Program-made: the position numbers and the translations under genes
Source: Luidia sarsii
Taxonomy: Eukaryota > Echinodermata > Asteroidea > Paxillosida > Luidiidae
Assembly: GCA_949987565.1 (NCBI GenBank)
Contig: OX465109.1
Span: 8,906,163 to 8,970,162, forward strand
Length of the DNA stretch: 64,000 bases
Direction of reading: 5' to 3'
Notes under the pieces: model-generated
What the model saw: the letters and a program-made list of their open reading frames with translations, nothing else
Database searches by the model: none
What the model was told of the DNA's origin: nothing
Part shown: piece after piece, positions 54,739 to 64,000 of the stretch
How the letters are laid out: every line of letters begins with the position of its first letter
Numbering within the stretch: position 1 is the stretch's first letter

Positions 54739-55110
54739 TCATATGCAGGGCAGCTCAGACGACGGGATAGAGATGGGGGGGACAGGCGCTTGTCCGTTTG
54801 TATTGTCTCTGTCAATCAATAGACATAGGCCTTTTCCCCATGGTCTCCTCCTCAAATCATACACCGCTTGAATCACTGGTGCCGCTCCCACCACTGCCCA
54901 TCTTTCCAGTGCCACTTCTTTCAGTTCGCTGGTATCACACCCCGACCATTCTCGGATGTTGTCCACCCAGCGCGTCTTCGGTCGGCCCACAGAACGCCGA
55001 CATCCCTCTGGCCTCCCATGCACATCAGCAGCTGCCTGCTGCCTATACCGCCCTGCCAAACCTCATGACATAACCAAGCTGCTTCACTCGCTTGTTTTGC
55101 CCTTTTCATT
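54739..55110 (-). pseudogene. 3' fragment of a non-LTR retrotransposon (LINE) reverse-transcriptase ORF
   Basis: The minus strand encodes VGRPKTRWVDNIREW, followed by TSELKEVALERWAVV. The GRP(K/R)TRW(V/I)DNI motif is the C-terminal tail common to LINE ORF2 proteins. Upstream, related residues (EMKRAKQASEAAW, then LCHEVW) lie in another frame, so the copy is frameshifted as well as truncated. It is a dead insertion. The LINE clade cannot be assigned from this much. Confidence 0.7.
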
Positions 55111-55326
55111 TCCAACATAGATTGGACGGTTGGTTAGTCGGTTGCTTTTTCCACCCTCTTCCATTTCCAGCACAGCTTGGGCGAATCATTGGTTGTTTGT
55201 TTGTAGATTTAGGTGCTTGCTTGTTTTAATTTTACCTTTCCATCAGACTGTTGGAAAGTCGCCCAGTGTGTTGGTGTGTTAGTTTGGTTTACCTTGTTTA
55301 CTCAATTGTTTCCATATCCCCTATTA

Positions 55327-55797
55327 TGTGACCCGGCACAGCGACATGAGGAATATCCCACCAAAAACTTTTCGAGTAAACAACGCCTGAAGTCAAAGTA
55401 TCTTCTCAATTCGATAAAAAAATAATCCATTTTTTTTTGGTATTTTCGGAAAGTTAATGTATTGGAGGATATTATGTCAAAAAGGATTTTTCCGAAATCC
55501 ATCTCTAAATGTTGAAAAAAAAAGCATTTCGGGGGAGTGTTTGTGTAATGTTTTCATGAAAATGTAAAGTTCCTGCCTTTTTGAATGGCCACTTTCGAGG
55601 AGTTAAAATGGTGCTGCTATATTGTGTCTGGTACCAAATGAACGAGCGAAGTCCCCTTGTACTATTTACAACAAAGTTCACACGGAAATAATTTTGATAT
55701 CATTTGAAAGCTAATGGTATACTCTTTCACATCATTATAGAAAATCTCAACATCTCAAAAGTGGGGGTTATTTCTAATTATGCTGTGCCGGGTCACA
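55327..55797. mobile_element. 471-bp terminal-inverted-repeat element (TGTGACCCGGCACAGC ends)
   Basis: Left end TGTGACCCGGCACAGC and right end GCTGTGCCGGGTCACA are perfect inverted repeats of 16 bp, flanked on both sides by TA (55325-55326 and 55798-55799). The interior is AT-rich without an open frame of interest. The TA flank fits a Tc1/mariner-like target, but the superfamily is inference. It is non-autonomous. Confidence 0.8.
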
Positions 55798-57540
55798 TAT
55801 ATATAGCCGGATAGTTGCTCTGTTTTTGATTGGTTGCTCTACTCTTTCCATTTCTCCTAGTTTGGGCCTGGGTTCTTCCTCGTTATCTTTAGATGCTGCT
55901 TGCTTGCATTATTACTTGCTTTGCTTGTTTGTTTGATTCCTCTCCCCCTGCTTGCTTGCCTGCTCGCTTGATTACTTGCTGGATTGATTACGTCTCTGCT
56001 TGAGTGTGCGCTTGCTTGATTGCTTGATTGCTTGCTCGCTTGATTGCTCGCTCGCTCTGTCCAGTAGCCTGCGTGTTGCTTCAATTCCCTGCTTGCTTGA
56101 TCGCCTGCTCGCTTGTTTGCTTTGCTTGACTGCCCCCCCCATCACCACCGTTCGCTTGCTTCTTAGGCCTCGATGGCTCCCCGACCTCGGTGTCGCGCTG
56201 GAGATAATGAACTCGCGGTCTTCTATGGCCGGTTATTCACGAGCAGGGAACGCCACCGTCAAAACTCGACGAATTGATCGGCCTTTTGTGCTTCCATATT
56301 GGCATCGCGATTGCCGGAAAAATGAAATTGCTGTCACAACTCTCCCCCCCCCCCTGCCCCTCACTCTCGCCTATGGTATAGAAAAGGAAGAGTCAGCCTT
56401 GCCGGTCCTTGTGTACTGGTCTATTGTGATAACGCTATGGCAACCGCTCACACGCCAGTGCGCGTGCATTGTTACTTCCCCGCTCACTCTTCAATCTGGA
56501 TACAGGAGAGAGAGAGGGGGGACATAAATCAAATATCATGAGCAATTACCTGCCAATGGTTGACACTTTCTAAGTTCATTTTTTTTATTTTTACTTGTGA
56601 TGGCGCCGCTTGGGCATTCAGGCAAGGGGTGGGGGGGGGGGGCTTTGGGTCGCTTTTTTTGGGTGATGTGAGGACGTCGTTCGGCCCAACGGGTTATCCA
56701 AGGCCGACGAATGGCTGGGACAGCTTATCCCAACTGTCTGGGTTGGGATGCCCAGCAAATGAATCTGTTGCTGCGTCAGAAAAAAATAAGCCAGCGTTTT
56801 GACTCCCGCGTAGAGAGAGGTGTTAGCGTCCCCCGGCTTCGTTGAAGTGAGATTATCTGTATAGATATTTTGTTTGGCCACAACTCTTCCCCCCCCCCTG
56901 CGGCGGGGTTTATTCTCAAAGTGCAGCGCCAATTGAATGAGAGAAATCTAATTATGATTTACTCCGCATGGGGTCCAATTTTTTTTTCTGCCACTCACAA
57001 TCGAACGCTGTATGTAACGCCCGTCGAATGCCCGCGCGAGTGCGCCATTTTGCACTCGCTCTTGGTCCGGTGAGAGATTGATAAATTGACTCTGATTTGC
57101 CTCTGCTATGCGCCACCGGCCAAAATAAAAGGGGCGGGGGAAAAACACAAACTTTGCCGCTTTCCGAAGCCGGATGATGACTTAGCCGGCGTAATCGAAT
57201 CCCAGCTGCCTATTATGGAAAAAAAATGAAATTCCGTCATTGGTGTTTGTCAGTGCAATGTTGACGGCAGAGACTAGGCCCTATATATAGGCCCCATACG
57301 TACTTCACTTCGGGCAGAAGGGAAAGCAAGGATTCGAAAATGGGTTGACGAATTTCCTCGTGAGCGCACTCAGAAATCAGAACGCGTCCGAGAACTGGGC
57401 AAGGCCACTTTTACTGTGAGATTCAACGGCCCCCAAGTCTCCTGGCGACTTTTGCCCAGAACCCGGTGAATCGTTCCGTTTCCCTCTTTCGGCACCGCGC
57501 AAAGCCCGCCGAAAGAGAACAAGATGCGAATTGAAGTTAG
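55798..57540. other. Intergenic, no gene seen
   Basis: 55900-56140 is a degenerate CTTGCTTGATTG repeat. Runs of 10-12 C or G occur at 56344, 56631 and 56889. No supported exon. Confidence 0.45.
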
Positions 57541-57550
57541 TACAAAAAAA

Positions 57551-57619
57551 CTGCATCCACCTCTCCATCACTGGCTTGATCTTCTGCGCACTCTTTGGGG
57601 TGATGACCAGCTTCTCAAA
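57551..57619 (-). pseudogene. POU6F-like POU-specific domain fragment (23 codons)
   Basis: The minus strand reads FEKLVITPKSAQKIKPVMER and then WMQ. From memory of the family, class VI POU proteins (POU6F1/2) carry FEKLDITPKSAQKIKPVLER followed by W(L/M) at the end of the POU-specific domain, so this differs at two positions (D to V, L to M). The third-position-GC codon style is gene-like. Upstream residues (VHVRPFG) do not match the expected SAICR. There is no AG acceptor directly before the Phe codon: GG stands where AG would be expected. Downstream is TTTTTTTGTACT with only a weak GT. It may be an exon with decayed splice sites, a diverged paralogue exon or a relic. No homeodomain is seen nearby. 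Confidence 0.6.
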
Positions 57620-57739
57620 CCCGAAGGGCCGCACGTGCACGAGAACACACTCAGTAAACCATGATGTGAATATCCAAAACAACTGTTGCAAACTGCTCAC
57701 TTACTAAACCGACCCGCCGTACATGAATCTCAAAAGTTA

Positions 57740-57905
57740 GAGGGCCTGACGTTTCGATCCTGTTGCAAACTGCTCACTGACTGAAATGACCTGCAATACA
57801 TGAATCTCAAAAGTTAGAGGGCCTGACATTTCGAACCTAGCAGGAGCTATGCCTTTGAGAAAAGGTCATGCTACGATCGAAGCGTCAGGCCCTTTAACTT
57901 TTGAA
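57740..57905. mobile_element. Inverted-repeat element of the GATCGAAACG(T/C)CAGGCC family, composite copy
   Basis: CTCAAAAGTTAGAGGGCCTGACGTTTCGATCC at the left (split here as CTCAAAAGTTAGAG and GGGCCTGACGTTTCGATCC) occurs twice, at about 57730 and 57811. The right arm is GATCGAAGCGTCAGGCCCTTTAACTTTTG. The middle has CTTTGAGAAAAGGTCATGC. The left segment also occurs inverted at 60478-60540. Confidence 0.65.
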
Positions 57906-58880
57906 AGATATGAATTGCGCATGGCGTGGCCGCAAAGGATTCTTATGAGCGTGATGACACGACCCGCGGTGCCACTGAAAGTAGTTGGTATTAAAAACAT
58001 GAAATAGTGGTACTTTTTTTTTTACAGAGTGTATTGAGATACTGCAGAGAGACACCGGGCGTCCTCGTTATGATGTTCCCGAGTGACCCGTTAAAATCTG
58101 GGCCAATAAATCGTCCGATTCTCCCCATAGAACCGTGTCGAGTAGCATCGCTTGGACGTGAGGCTGCGTTGTCGTAAATGTCGTACATGTACATGTACAT
58201 GTCGTAAATTCTCCCCGCTGAGATTTGACTGAAACGTATATAGAGCCGAGGACTGGAGTGTCCTGGCCTGTTGCGAGTGGTGTGATGCAGACACTTCGTC
58301 CGTGTCGATTTATGGTGATTGCCGGTCCGGCGTGCTGAGATGACGGTCGATCGTGCACTCTTCCATCCACCAGATTTCGTGGACGACTGCCTCTGGCGCA
58401 CGAAATCGATAAAAATTTGATTTAGACCTGGGTGTTAATTGAGTGTGAATTCGTCTGGGCTGTTTTGTCGTGCCAGTGCTTCACTATACTTGAGCTATGC
58501 TGCCCCTTGCGGCCCCCACTGAATAGCCAACTGTCTTTACCGCGGTGGGGGCGCCAGCCAGAAGCATTTAACCACTAAGTGCTGAGTGATATCTCAGGGG
58601 ATAGACGAAGCTCTCCACTAAATGCTGTCAGACAGCCGCTCGGCATGCAGTAAGGCACAAGTCGATAGTGCCCCCCTCAAACATTTTCTGGAACAAATCC
58701 AAGAAAGAGATACTAAAAACGGTTAAACGATATATGATCACCATTCGATCAACTAAACAAAAAATAATAATAAATAAAAAATGATGCCTTTTTACACTAT
58801 ATCATGTCCCCGGGAAGTTCCCGGGAAATGGGGGCCGGTGGATCTTTTCAGACTATACAGTGTCGCGAGGTGTGTTTTGA
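57906..58880. other. Intergenic, no gene seen
   Basis: Contains ACATGTACATGTACATGT (about 58184-58203) and an AT-rich stretch (58690-58800). No exon supported. Confidence 0.45.
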
Positions 58881-59680
58881 AAAAGGGCCCTTTAGTAGTA
58901 TCATCGGTCAATTAACGCCCCACTGAGGCGGTTCCGTCATTCTCAGTCGAGAGTAAAGCACCCAGCATTTTGTGATAATCACAGAGCATGCTGTGCCATA
59001 CGTTTCTGCGCTTCTACAGTGGGCAACAACATCTCACTGCGGAGATTACGTCGAATGGAATAATCAACTTGACCTTGCAATTCAAACCAAACTGCCTTCC
59101 GGAGTTTTGCCAACGAGAATCCAATGAGGCAGCTTTCACAACCACTTATAGTGAAAAAAAACCGTTAAATGACACACGGAGATCATTAGGTGCACTTTAC
59201 CAAATTATATATTCATTTGAAAATCCCGGATGGGCCTCAATTAATTCTCTGAATGAAACGCGCTTGGCCTATTGTGACTCGCATGACAATCGAGCCCTGA
59301 CACACTGCAATCCCCAGCCCCCACCCTCCAAAAGAAAAAAATTAAATTAATTTCTGCTCGGACGATCTCCAGTAGATAATAGGTTATTGCTAATTGTTAG
59401 CCCGAGTCAATTAGCGTCGCCATCCAAGCCTTTATAATATATCCTCCGTACGGAGTTACCTCAGCACAGGTCTCCAGGGCCTACCCCGAGCCGGTGTCTT
59501 TTTCAGTCCAATAAATAATGTGAGAGCTGAAATGAGAAAGTCTGCACATAATTATCAATGCGCAGGTGGTGATCCGGCGTAAAACGGTCCGGCTAAATTA
59601 CTAAGCCCCAAACTCACATGATTTTTGTTTTGCTTCGAGCGTAATCAATCGCACAAAGTTTAATCCAACCTCCACATATT
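58881..59680. other. Unique non-repetitive block, possible cis-regulatory DNA
   Basis: Lacks the repeats that fill the surrounding sequence. It is rich in homeodomain-type TAATTA/CAATTA motifs (59220-59430), with an E-box CAGGTG at about 59564. A 120-codon plus-strand frame (58988-59350) has no domain. A regulatory role is only an inference from composition. Confidence 0.25.
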
Positions 59681-60104
59681 TTTGTTTTCTTCTTCCACGC
59701 ACCCTGGGGAAGTCCTTGAAACCTTACCCGGATTTTTTTTTTTTTCCTCCGGAAAACTGAACCGACGCGTTCCGCGTTGCAATCGGCCGTTGTTCCGCCC
59801 GCCCCAATACTTTGCCGCCGCGGTCACTTTCATCCGGCCCGGGCTGGATTTCAGCGCCCGGCTTGTTAACCCAATTCGCGGGGCTGGCGTTTCCTGGTAA
59901 TTCGCCGATCGATTGCCCCGGATAGGGCGCCCATGCGGTCTGCCCGGTGAGCCCGCACGCCCCGTTTTCCCACCGTGTCCAAACGCCGCTTCCAACGGTG
60001 GATAGTCGTCCGCGAACACGACCGCGCGGCGTCCTAAAGTAGTATACGTCAACATTATAATAGGCCTGCACAATGATATTACAAGCTGCTCACTTCCTTT
60101 GAAA
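59681..60104. other. CpG-rich block, no gene seen
   Basis: 59750-60035 is GC-rich with many CpGs. Both strands have frames of about 70-137 codons without recognisable domains. It could be a promoter island. Confidence 0.3.
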
Positions 60105-60140
60105 AAAAAGATGTTCGGCTGGAATCGAAACGCCAGGCCC
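60105..60140. mobile_element. Half copy of the GATCGAAACG(T/C)CAGGCC element
   Basis: GGCTGGAATCGAAACGCCAGGCCCTC is a single right arm without a visible partner arm nearby. Confidence 0.45.
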
Positions 60141-60249
60141 TCTGCGTCTCATTGAACTCATGGTGATGTTTTTTTTTTCCTAGTCGACGTCATACAAAGC
60201 GCTGTGTACCCATACTTTGCCCGATTGCCTGATGGTGCAAACAAAATAC

Positions 60250-60335
60250 AGGCTGCCCGGGCTGGATTCGAACCCGTGACTCAGTCATGTTGCCCAGTGC
60301 AGACGTCATAACCACTTGACCATCGAGCGCGGTCG
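60250..60335 (-). mobile_element. tRNA-derived SINE or tRNA pseudogene
   Basis: On the minus strand, A-box region TGGTCAAGTGGTTATGACG and B-box GGGTTCGAATCC are correctly spaced (about 35 bp). The acceptor ends (GCGCTCG and GGCAGCC) do not pair, so a working tRNA is unlikely. Confidence 0.5.
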
Positions 60336-60477
60336 AGGTAGTGTGGCTGATTCGAATCATAGATGTAATGTGAATGTAATTCGAATCAATGATGCACTGA
60401 GGGTTTTGTCCTACAAGCCCTAATCATGAATGACGTTCTCCTCTACGCCCCAACATAATTATTATCTCATTTATCTC

Positions 60478-60540
60478 AAAAGTTAGAGATTTATGTACTG
60501 CAGGTCATTTTAGTCAGTGAACAGTTTGCAACAGGTTTTT
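60478..60540. repeat. Inverted partner of 57759-57819
   Basis: CTCAAAAGTTAGAG...CTGCAGGTCATTTTAGTCAGTGAACAGTTTGCAACAGG is the reverse complement of CCTGTTGCAAACTGCTCACTGACTGAAATGACCTGCA...CTCTAACTTTTGAG-type sequence near 57759, with a few changes. Confidence 0.65.
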
Positions 60541-61884
60541 GTATTAGCATCTCATTAATAGTTACACAACATAGGTGCTAACTCAAATGGTGTATCCTTC
60601 ATAAAGTTACCGGATTTTTTCAGAGCCACACTCATATCGCTGCACGCATTTTGCACATCAAGAAAGCGACTCGCGTGTGACCGGTTCTCGGACATTGTAT
60701 AATAGCTCTGACAGCTCTCGCGTAGTCATCGCATCTGCCAGAATGAATTATATCGGCGCGGGGGAGGGTTGCGAAGCAATCGGGCGAAGAGCAGATGAAA
60801 AGTAGGGCTAGAGGCGAGAGCAAACGAGACAAGGAAATAGCTCGGGAACACCATTTCCCTCCACCAAAGCACGTCATCTTTGACCGGCATCCAATAGAAT
60901 AGTCGTGCTCGCACACGGGCTTTCTTGCCGTGGCCGGCAGTTCGTGCTGACAGCCGCCGCCGTCACTCCTCGATATGCGGCGCTGTCCTTCCTACTCGTC
61001 CCTTCCCCCGCCATCAATCTAATTAAGGAGCAATTGAAGTGAATCATGGGTACTAGACCTGACATGGCGGGCTCTCCCCCTTCCTCCTCCTCCACCTCCT
61101 CCTCCTCCTCCTCCTCCTCCTCCTCCTCCTCCTCCTCCTCCTCCTCATCATCATCTCTCTCTATGTCTGTCCCTCTTCCTCTCTTGTTCCCTCACGCTTC
61201 GGAGCCATTAATTTCTCTCCCTTGCCCGCGTCTCCCAGATGTCGAGCCGGCCAGTTCCTGTTACTTCTCTCTACTCTCCCCTAGCTCGCTCGGCCAGGCC
61301 CGGCCAGGGAATGATTCCATTTGGCCCGGCGTTTTTTCCCCCATTACATCGCGCTGAATGTTCCCCAATAGTCCGTCCTTTTTCGCTCGCGTAAATTCTC
61401 CCGAGCCTTGGGGAGCTCTGCATCAAAAGCGAGTGATTCCCTCTGTATTGTGTGTGTGTGCCAGAATTGACGTGGCGTCGCGTCCTTCAGGGCGAATCTT
61501 CACTATAGGCCTTGCCATTCGCCCTGCGTTAAAGAGAGGTTTAGCCGATCGCTGCGCCACACCGAACCGATCTTGCACGATCTTCAATTTGCTGTTTACT
61601 GCACTCAGGGAAACCCTATTTCAGATGCCAAGTACCTTCCTTTCACGTTCACACTTGTTTCCACCTCTGATGGGTTTTTTTTGTACTAGGAATGATATGA
61701 ATTGACAAGATAGTGCGACCGTTTGATTTTGGTAATGAATGAGACGTGCTGAGCTTACACGGATAGTGTGTGGACGCATTTTGAGAAGCACACGCGCGTT
61801 CTGAAGATGTGAAGATTACACAGGCCAATGGTCAAGGGCAGTACAGACAAACGAGGACGACTCCACGTTTTGCCACAGCTGCTC
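60541..61884. other. Intergenic with a (TCC)n microsatellite
   Basis: (TCC)n occupies about 61080-61150. The remainder is unique, with no supported exon. Confidence 0.5.
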
Positions 61885-64000
61885 CAGACTGGATATCCAA
61901 GTCACCCTTCTCTTTCCTCTACTCCTCTTTCCTGTAACCAGTCGTTCAGACTGGACATCCAAGTCACCCTTCTCTTTCCTCTGCTCCTCTTTCCTGTAAT
62001 CAGTCGTTCAGACTGGACATCCAAGTCACCCTTCTCTTTCCTCTACTCCTCTTTGCTATAACCAGTCGTTCAGACTGGACATCCAAGTCACCCTTCTCTT
62101 TCCTCTGCTCCTCTTTGCTGTAACCAGTCGTTCAGACTGGATGTCCAAGTCACCCTTCTCTTTCCTCTACTCCTCTTTGCTATAACCAGTCGTTCAGACT
62201 GGACATCCAAGTCGCCCTTCTCTTTCCTCTGCTCCTCTTTGCTGTAACCAGTCGTTCAGACTGGACATCCAAGTCACCCTTCTCTTTCCTCTGCTCCTCT
62301 TTCCTGTAACCAGTCGTTCAGACTGGACATCCAAGTCACCCTTCTCTTTCCTCTACTCCTCTTTGCTATAACCAGTCGTTCAGACTGGACATCCAAGTCA
62401 CCCTTCTCTTTCCTCTGCTCCTCTTTGCTATAACCAGTCGTTCAGACTGGACATCCAAGTCACCCTTTTCTTTCCTCTGCTCCTCTTTCCTGTAACCAGT
62501 CGTTCAGACTGGACATCCAAGTCACCCTTCTCTTTCCTCTACTCCTCTTTCCTGTAACCAGTCGTTCAGACTGGACATCCAAGTCACCCTTCTCTTTCCT
62601 CTGCTCCTCTTTGCTGTAACCAGTCGTTCAGACTGGACATCCAAGTCACCCTTCTCTTTCCTCTGCTCCTCTTTCCTGTAACCAGTCGTTCAGACTGGAC
62701 ATCCAAGTCGCCCTTCTCTTTCCTCTGCTCCTCTTTGCTGTAACCAGTCGTTCAGACTGGACATCCAAGTCACCCTTCTCTTTACTCTGCTCCTCTTTCC
62801 TGTAACCAGTCGTTCAGACTGGACATCCAAGTCACCCTTCTCTTTCCTCTGCTCCTCTTTCCTGTAACCAGTCGTTCAGACTGGACATCCAAGTCGCCCT
62901 TCTCTTTCCTCTGCTCCTCTTTCCTGTAACCAGTCGTTCAGACTGGACATCCAAGTCACCCTTCTCTTTCCTCTGCTCCTCTTTCCTGTAACCAGTCGTT
63001 CAGACTGGACATCCAAGTCACCCTTCTCTTTCCTCTGCTCCTCTTTCCTGTAACCAGTCGTTCAGACTGGACATCCAAGTCACCCTTCTCTTTCCTCTGC
63101 TCCTCTTTCCTGTAACCAGTCGTTCAGACTGGACATCCAAGTCACCCTTCTCTTTCCTCTGCTCCTCTTTCCTGTAACCAGTCGTTCAGACTGGACATCC
63201 AAGTCACCCTTCTCTTTCCTCTGCTCCTCTTTCCTGTAACCAGTCGTTCAGACTGGACATCCAAGTCACCCTTCTCTTTCCTCTGCTCCTCTTTCCTGTA
63301 ACCAGTCGTTCAGACTGGACATCCAAGTCGCCCTTCTCTTTCCTCTGCTCCTCTTTGCTGTAACCAGTCGTTCAGACTGGACATCCAAGTCGCCCTTCTC
63401 TTTCCTCTGCTCCTCTTTGCTGTAACCAGTCGTTCAGACTGGACATCCAAGTCACCCTTCTCTTTCCTCTGCTCCTCTTTGCTATAACCAGTCGTTCAGA
63501 CTGGACATCCAAGTCACCCTTTTCTTTCCTCTGCTCCTCTTTCCTGTAACCAGTCGTTCAGACTGGACATCCAAGTCGCCCTTCTCTTTCCTCTGCTCCT
63601 CTTTGCTGTAACCAGTCGTTCAGACTGGACATCCAAGTCGCCCTTCTCTTTCCTCTGCTCCTCTTTGCTGTAACCAGTCGTTCAGACTGGACATCCAAGT
63701 CACCCTTCTCTTTCCTCTGCTCCTCTTTGCTATAACCAGTCGTTCAGACTGGACATCCAAGTCACCCTTTTCTTTCCTCTGCTCCTCTTTCCTGTAACCA
63801 GTCGTTCAGACTGGACATTCGAGTCACCCTTCTCTTACCTCTACTCCTCTTTGCTGTAACCAGTCGTTCAGACTGGACATCCAAGTCACCCTTCTCTTTC
63901 CTCTGCTCCTCTTTCCTGTAACCAGTCGTTCAGACTGGACATCCAAGTCGCCCTTCTCTTTCCTCTGCTCCTCTTTGCTGTAACCAGTCGTTCAGACTGG
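61885..64000. repeat. 62-bp satellite array, truncated by the window end
   Basis: About 34 monomers of 62 bp. CAGTCGTTCAGACTGG begins at 61939, 62001 and 62063, and the step holds to the end. Each monomer contains the hairpin CCAGTC-GTTCA-GACTGG and a pyrimidine tract (CACCCTTCTCTTTCCTCTGCTCC). A four-monomer block (248 bp) starting near 63330 is repeated from near 63578. Monomers vary mainly at GTCACCC/GTCGCCC and CCTGTAACC/GCTGTAACC/GCTATAACC. Not CRISPR, because there are no unique spacers. Confidence 0.95.

Noticed and set aside
58988..59350. 120-codon plus-strand open frame
   Set aside because: Composition is not gene-like and no domain was recognised. More likely non-coding unique DNA.
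60250..60335. Functional tRNA gene
   Set aside because: A- and B-boxes are present but the acceptor stem does not pair. SINE or pseudogene is more likely.
61885..64000. CRISPR array
   Set aside because: Direct repeats of 62 bp have no unique spacers, and the genome is eukaryotic. It is a satellite.

Overview
The window looks like nuclear DNA of an animal. It has multi-exon genes with GT-AG introns, tRNA-derived SINEs, short inverted-repeat transposons, a LINE relic, CpG-rich islands and large satellite or microsatellite arrays. A marine invertebrate deuterostome (an echinoderm or lancelet-like genome) is my inference from the repeat style and the mucin. No operon, bacterial ribosome binding site or CRISPR array is present.

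Layout. 1-290 is a 26-bp tandem array. 2512-30352 (minus strand) is one gene that I could assemble exon by exon. It encodes a giant type I transmembrane mucin with a signal peptide, about 6,700 residues of Thr/Ser-rich 11-residue repeats in a single 20.2-kb exon, two EGF-like modules, a SEA domain with an autoproteolysis motif (GSVIV), a third EGF-like module, a transmembrane helix and a cytoplasmic tail. This is the domain order of vertebrate MUC3/MUC12/MUC17. All splice phases agree. The reading frame of the giant exon is broken only at two identical 13-base C runs, which lie one in each copy of a near-perfect 2.6-kb tandem duplication. One more base in each run gives 7,197 codons plus stop.

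30.4-36.2 kb is the upstream flank. It holds a 2-kb pyrimidine minisatellite and then a CpG-rich island ending in a plus-strand first coding exon (36119-36167), with a strong Kozak context, a short hydrophobic leader and a GTAAGT donor. The rest of that gene was not found. 36.2-49.7 kb has no convincing gene. It holds two near-identical 183-bp inverted-repeat elements, a foldback element, two copies of a hairpin-bearing dispersed repeat, several tRNA-derived SINE-like copies, a GGA/GAT minisatellite and long CT microsatellites. 49.7-54.0 kb is a 4.3-kb 9-bp array, open in most frames and not a gene. 54.7-55.1 kb is a decayed LINE 3' end. 55.3-55.8 kb is a terminal-inverted-repeat element.

57.55-57.62 kb (minus) encodes 23 residues that closely match the end of the POU-specific domain of class VI POU (POU6F) transcription factors. 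It may be a relic or a diverged exon. 58.9-59.7 kb is unique sequence without coding signal. 61.9-64.0 kb is a 62-bp satellite that runs off the window.

Only the mucin is supported as a complete gene. Its likely job is a cleavable, heavily O-glycosylated cell-surface mucin of an epithelium, inferred from family architecture.
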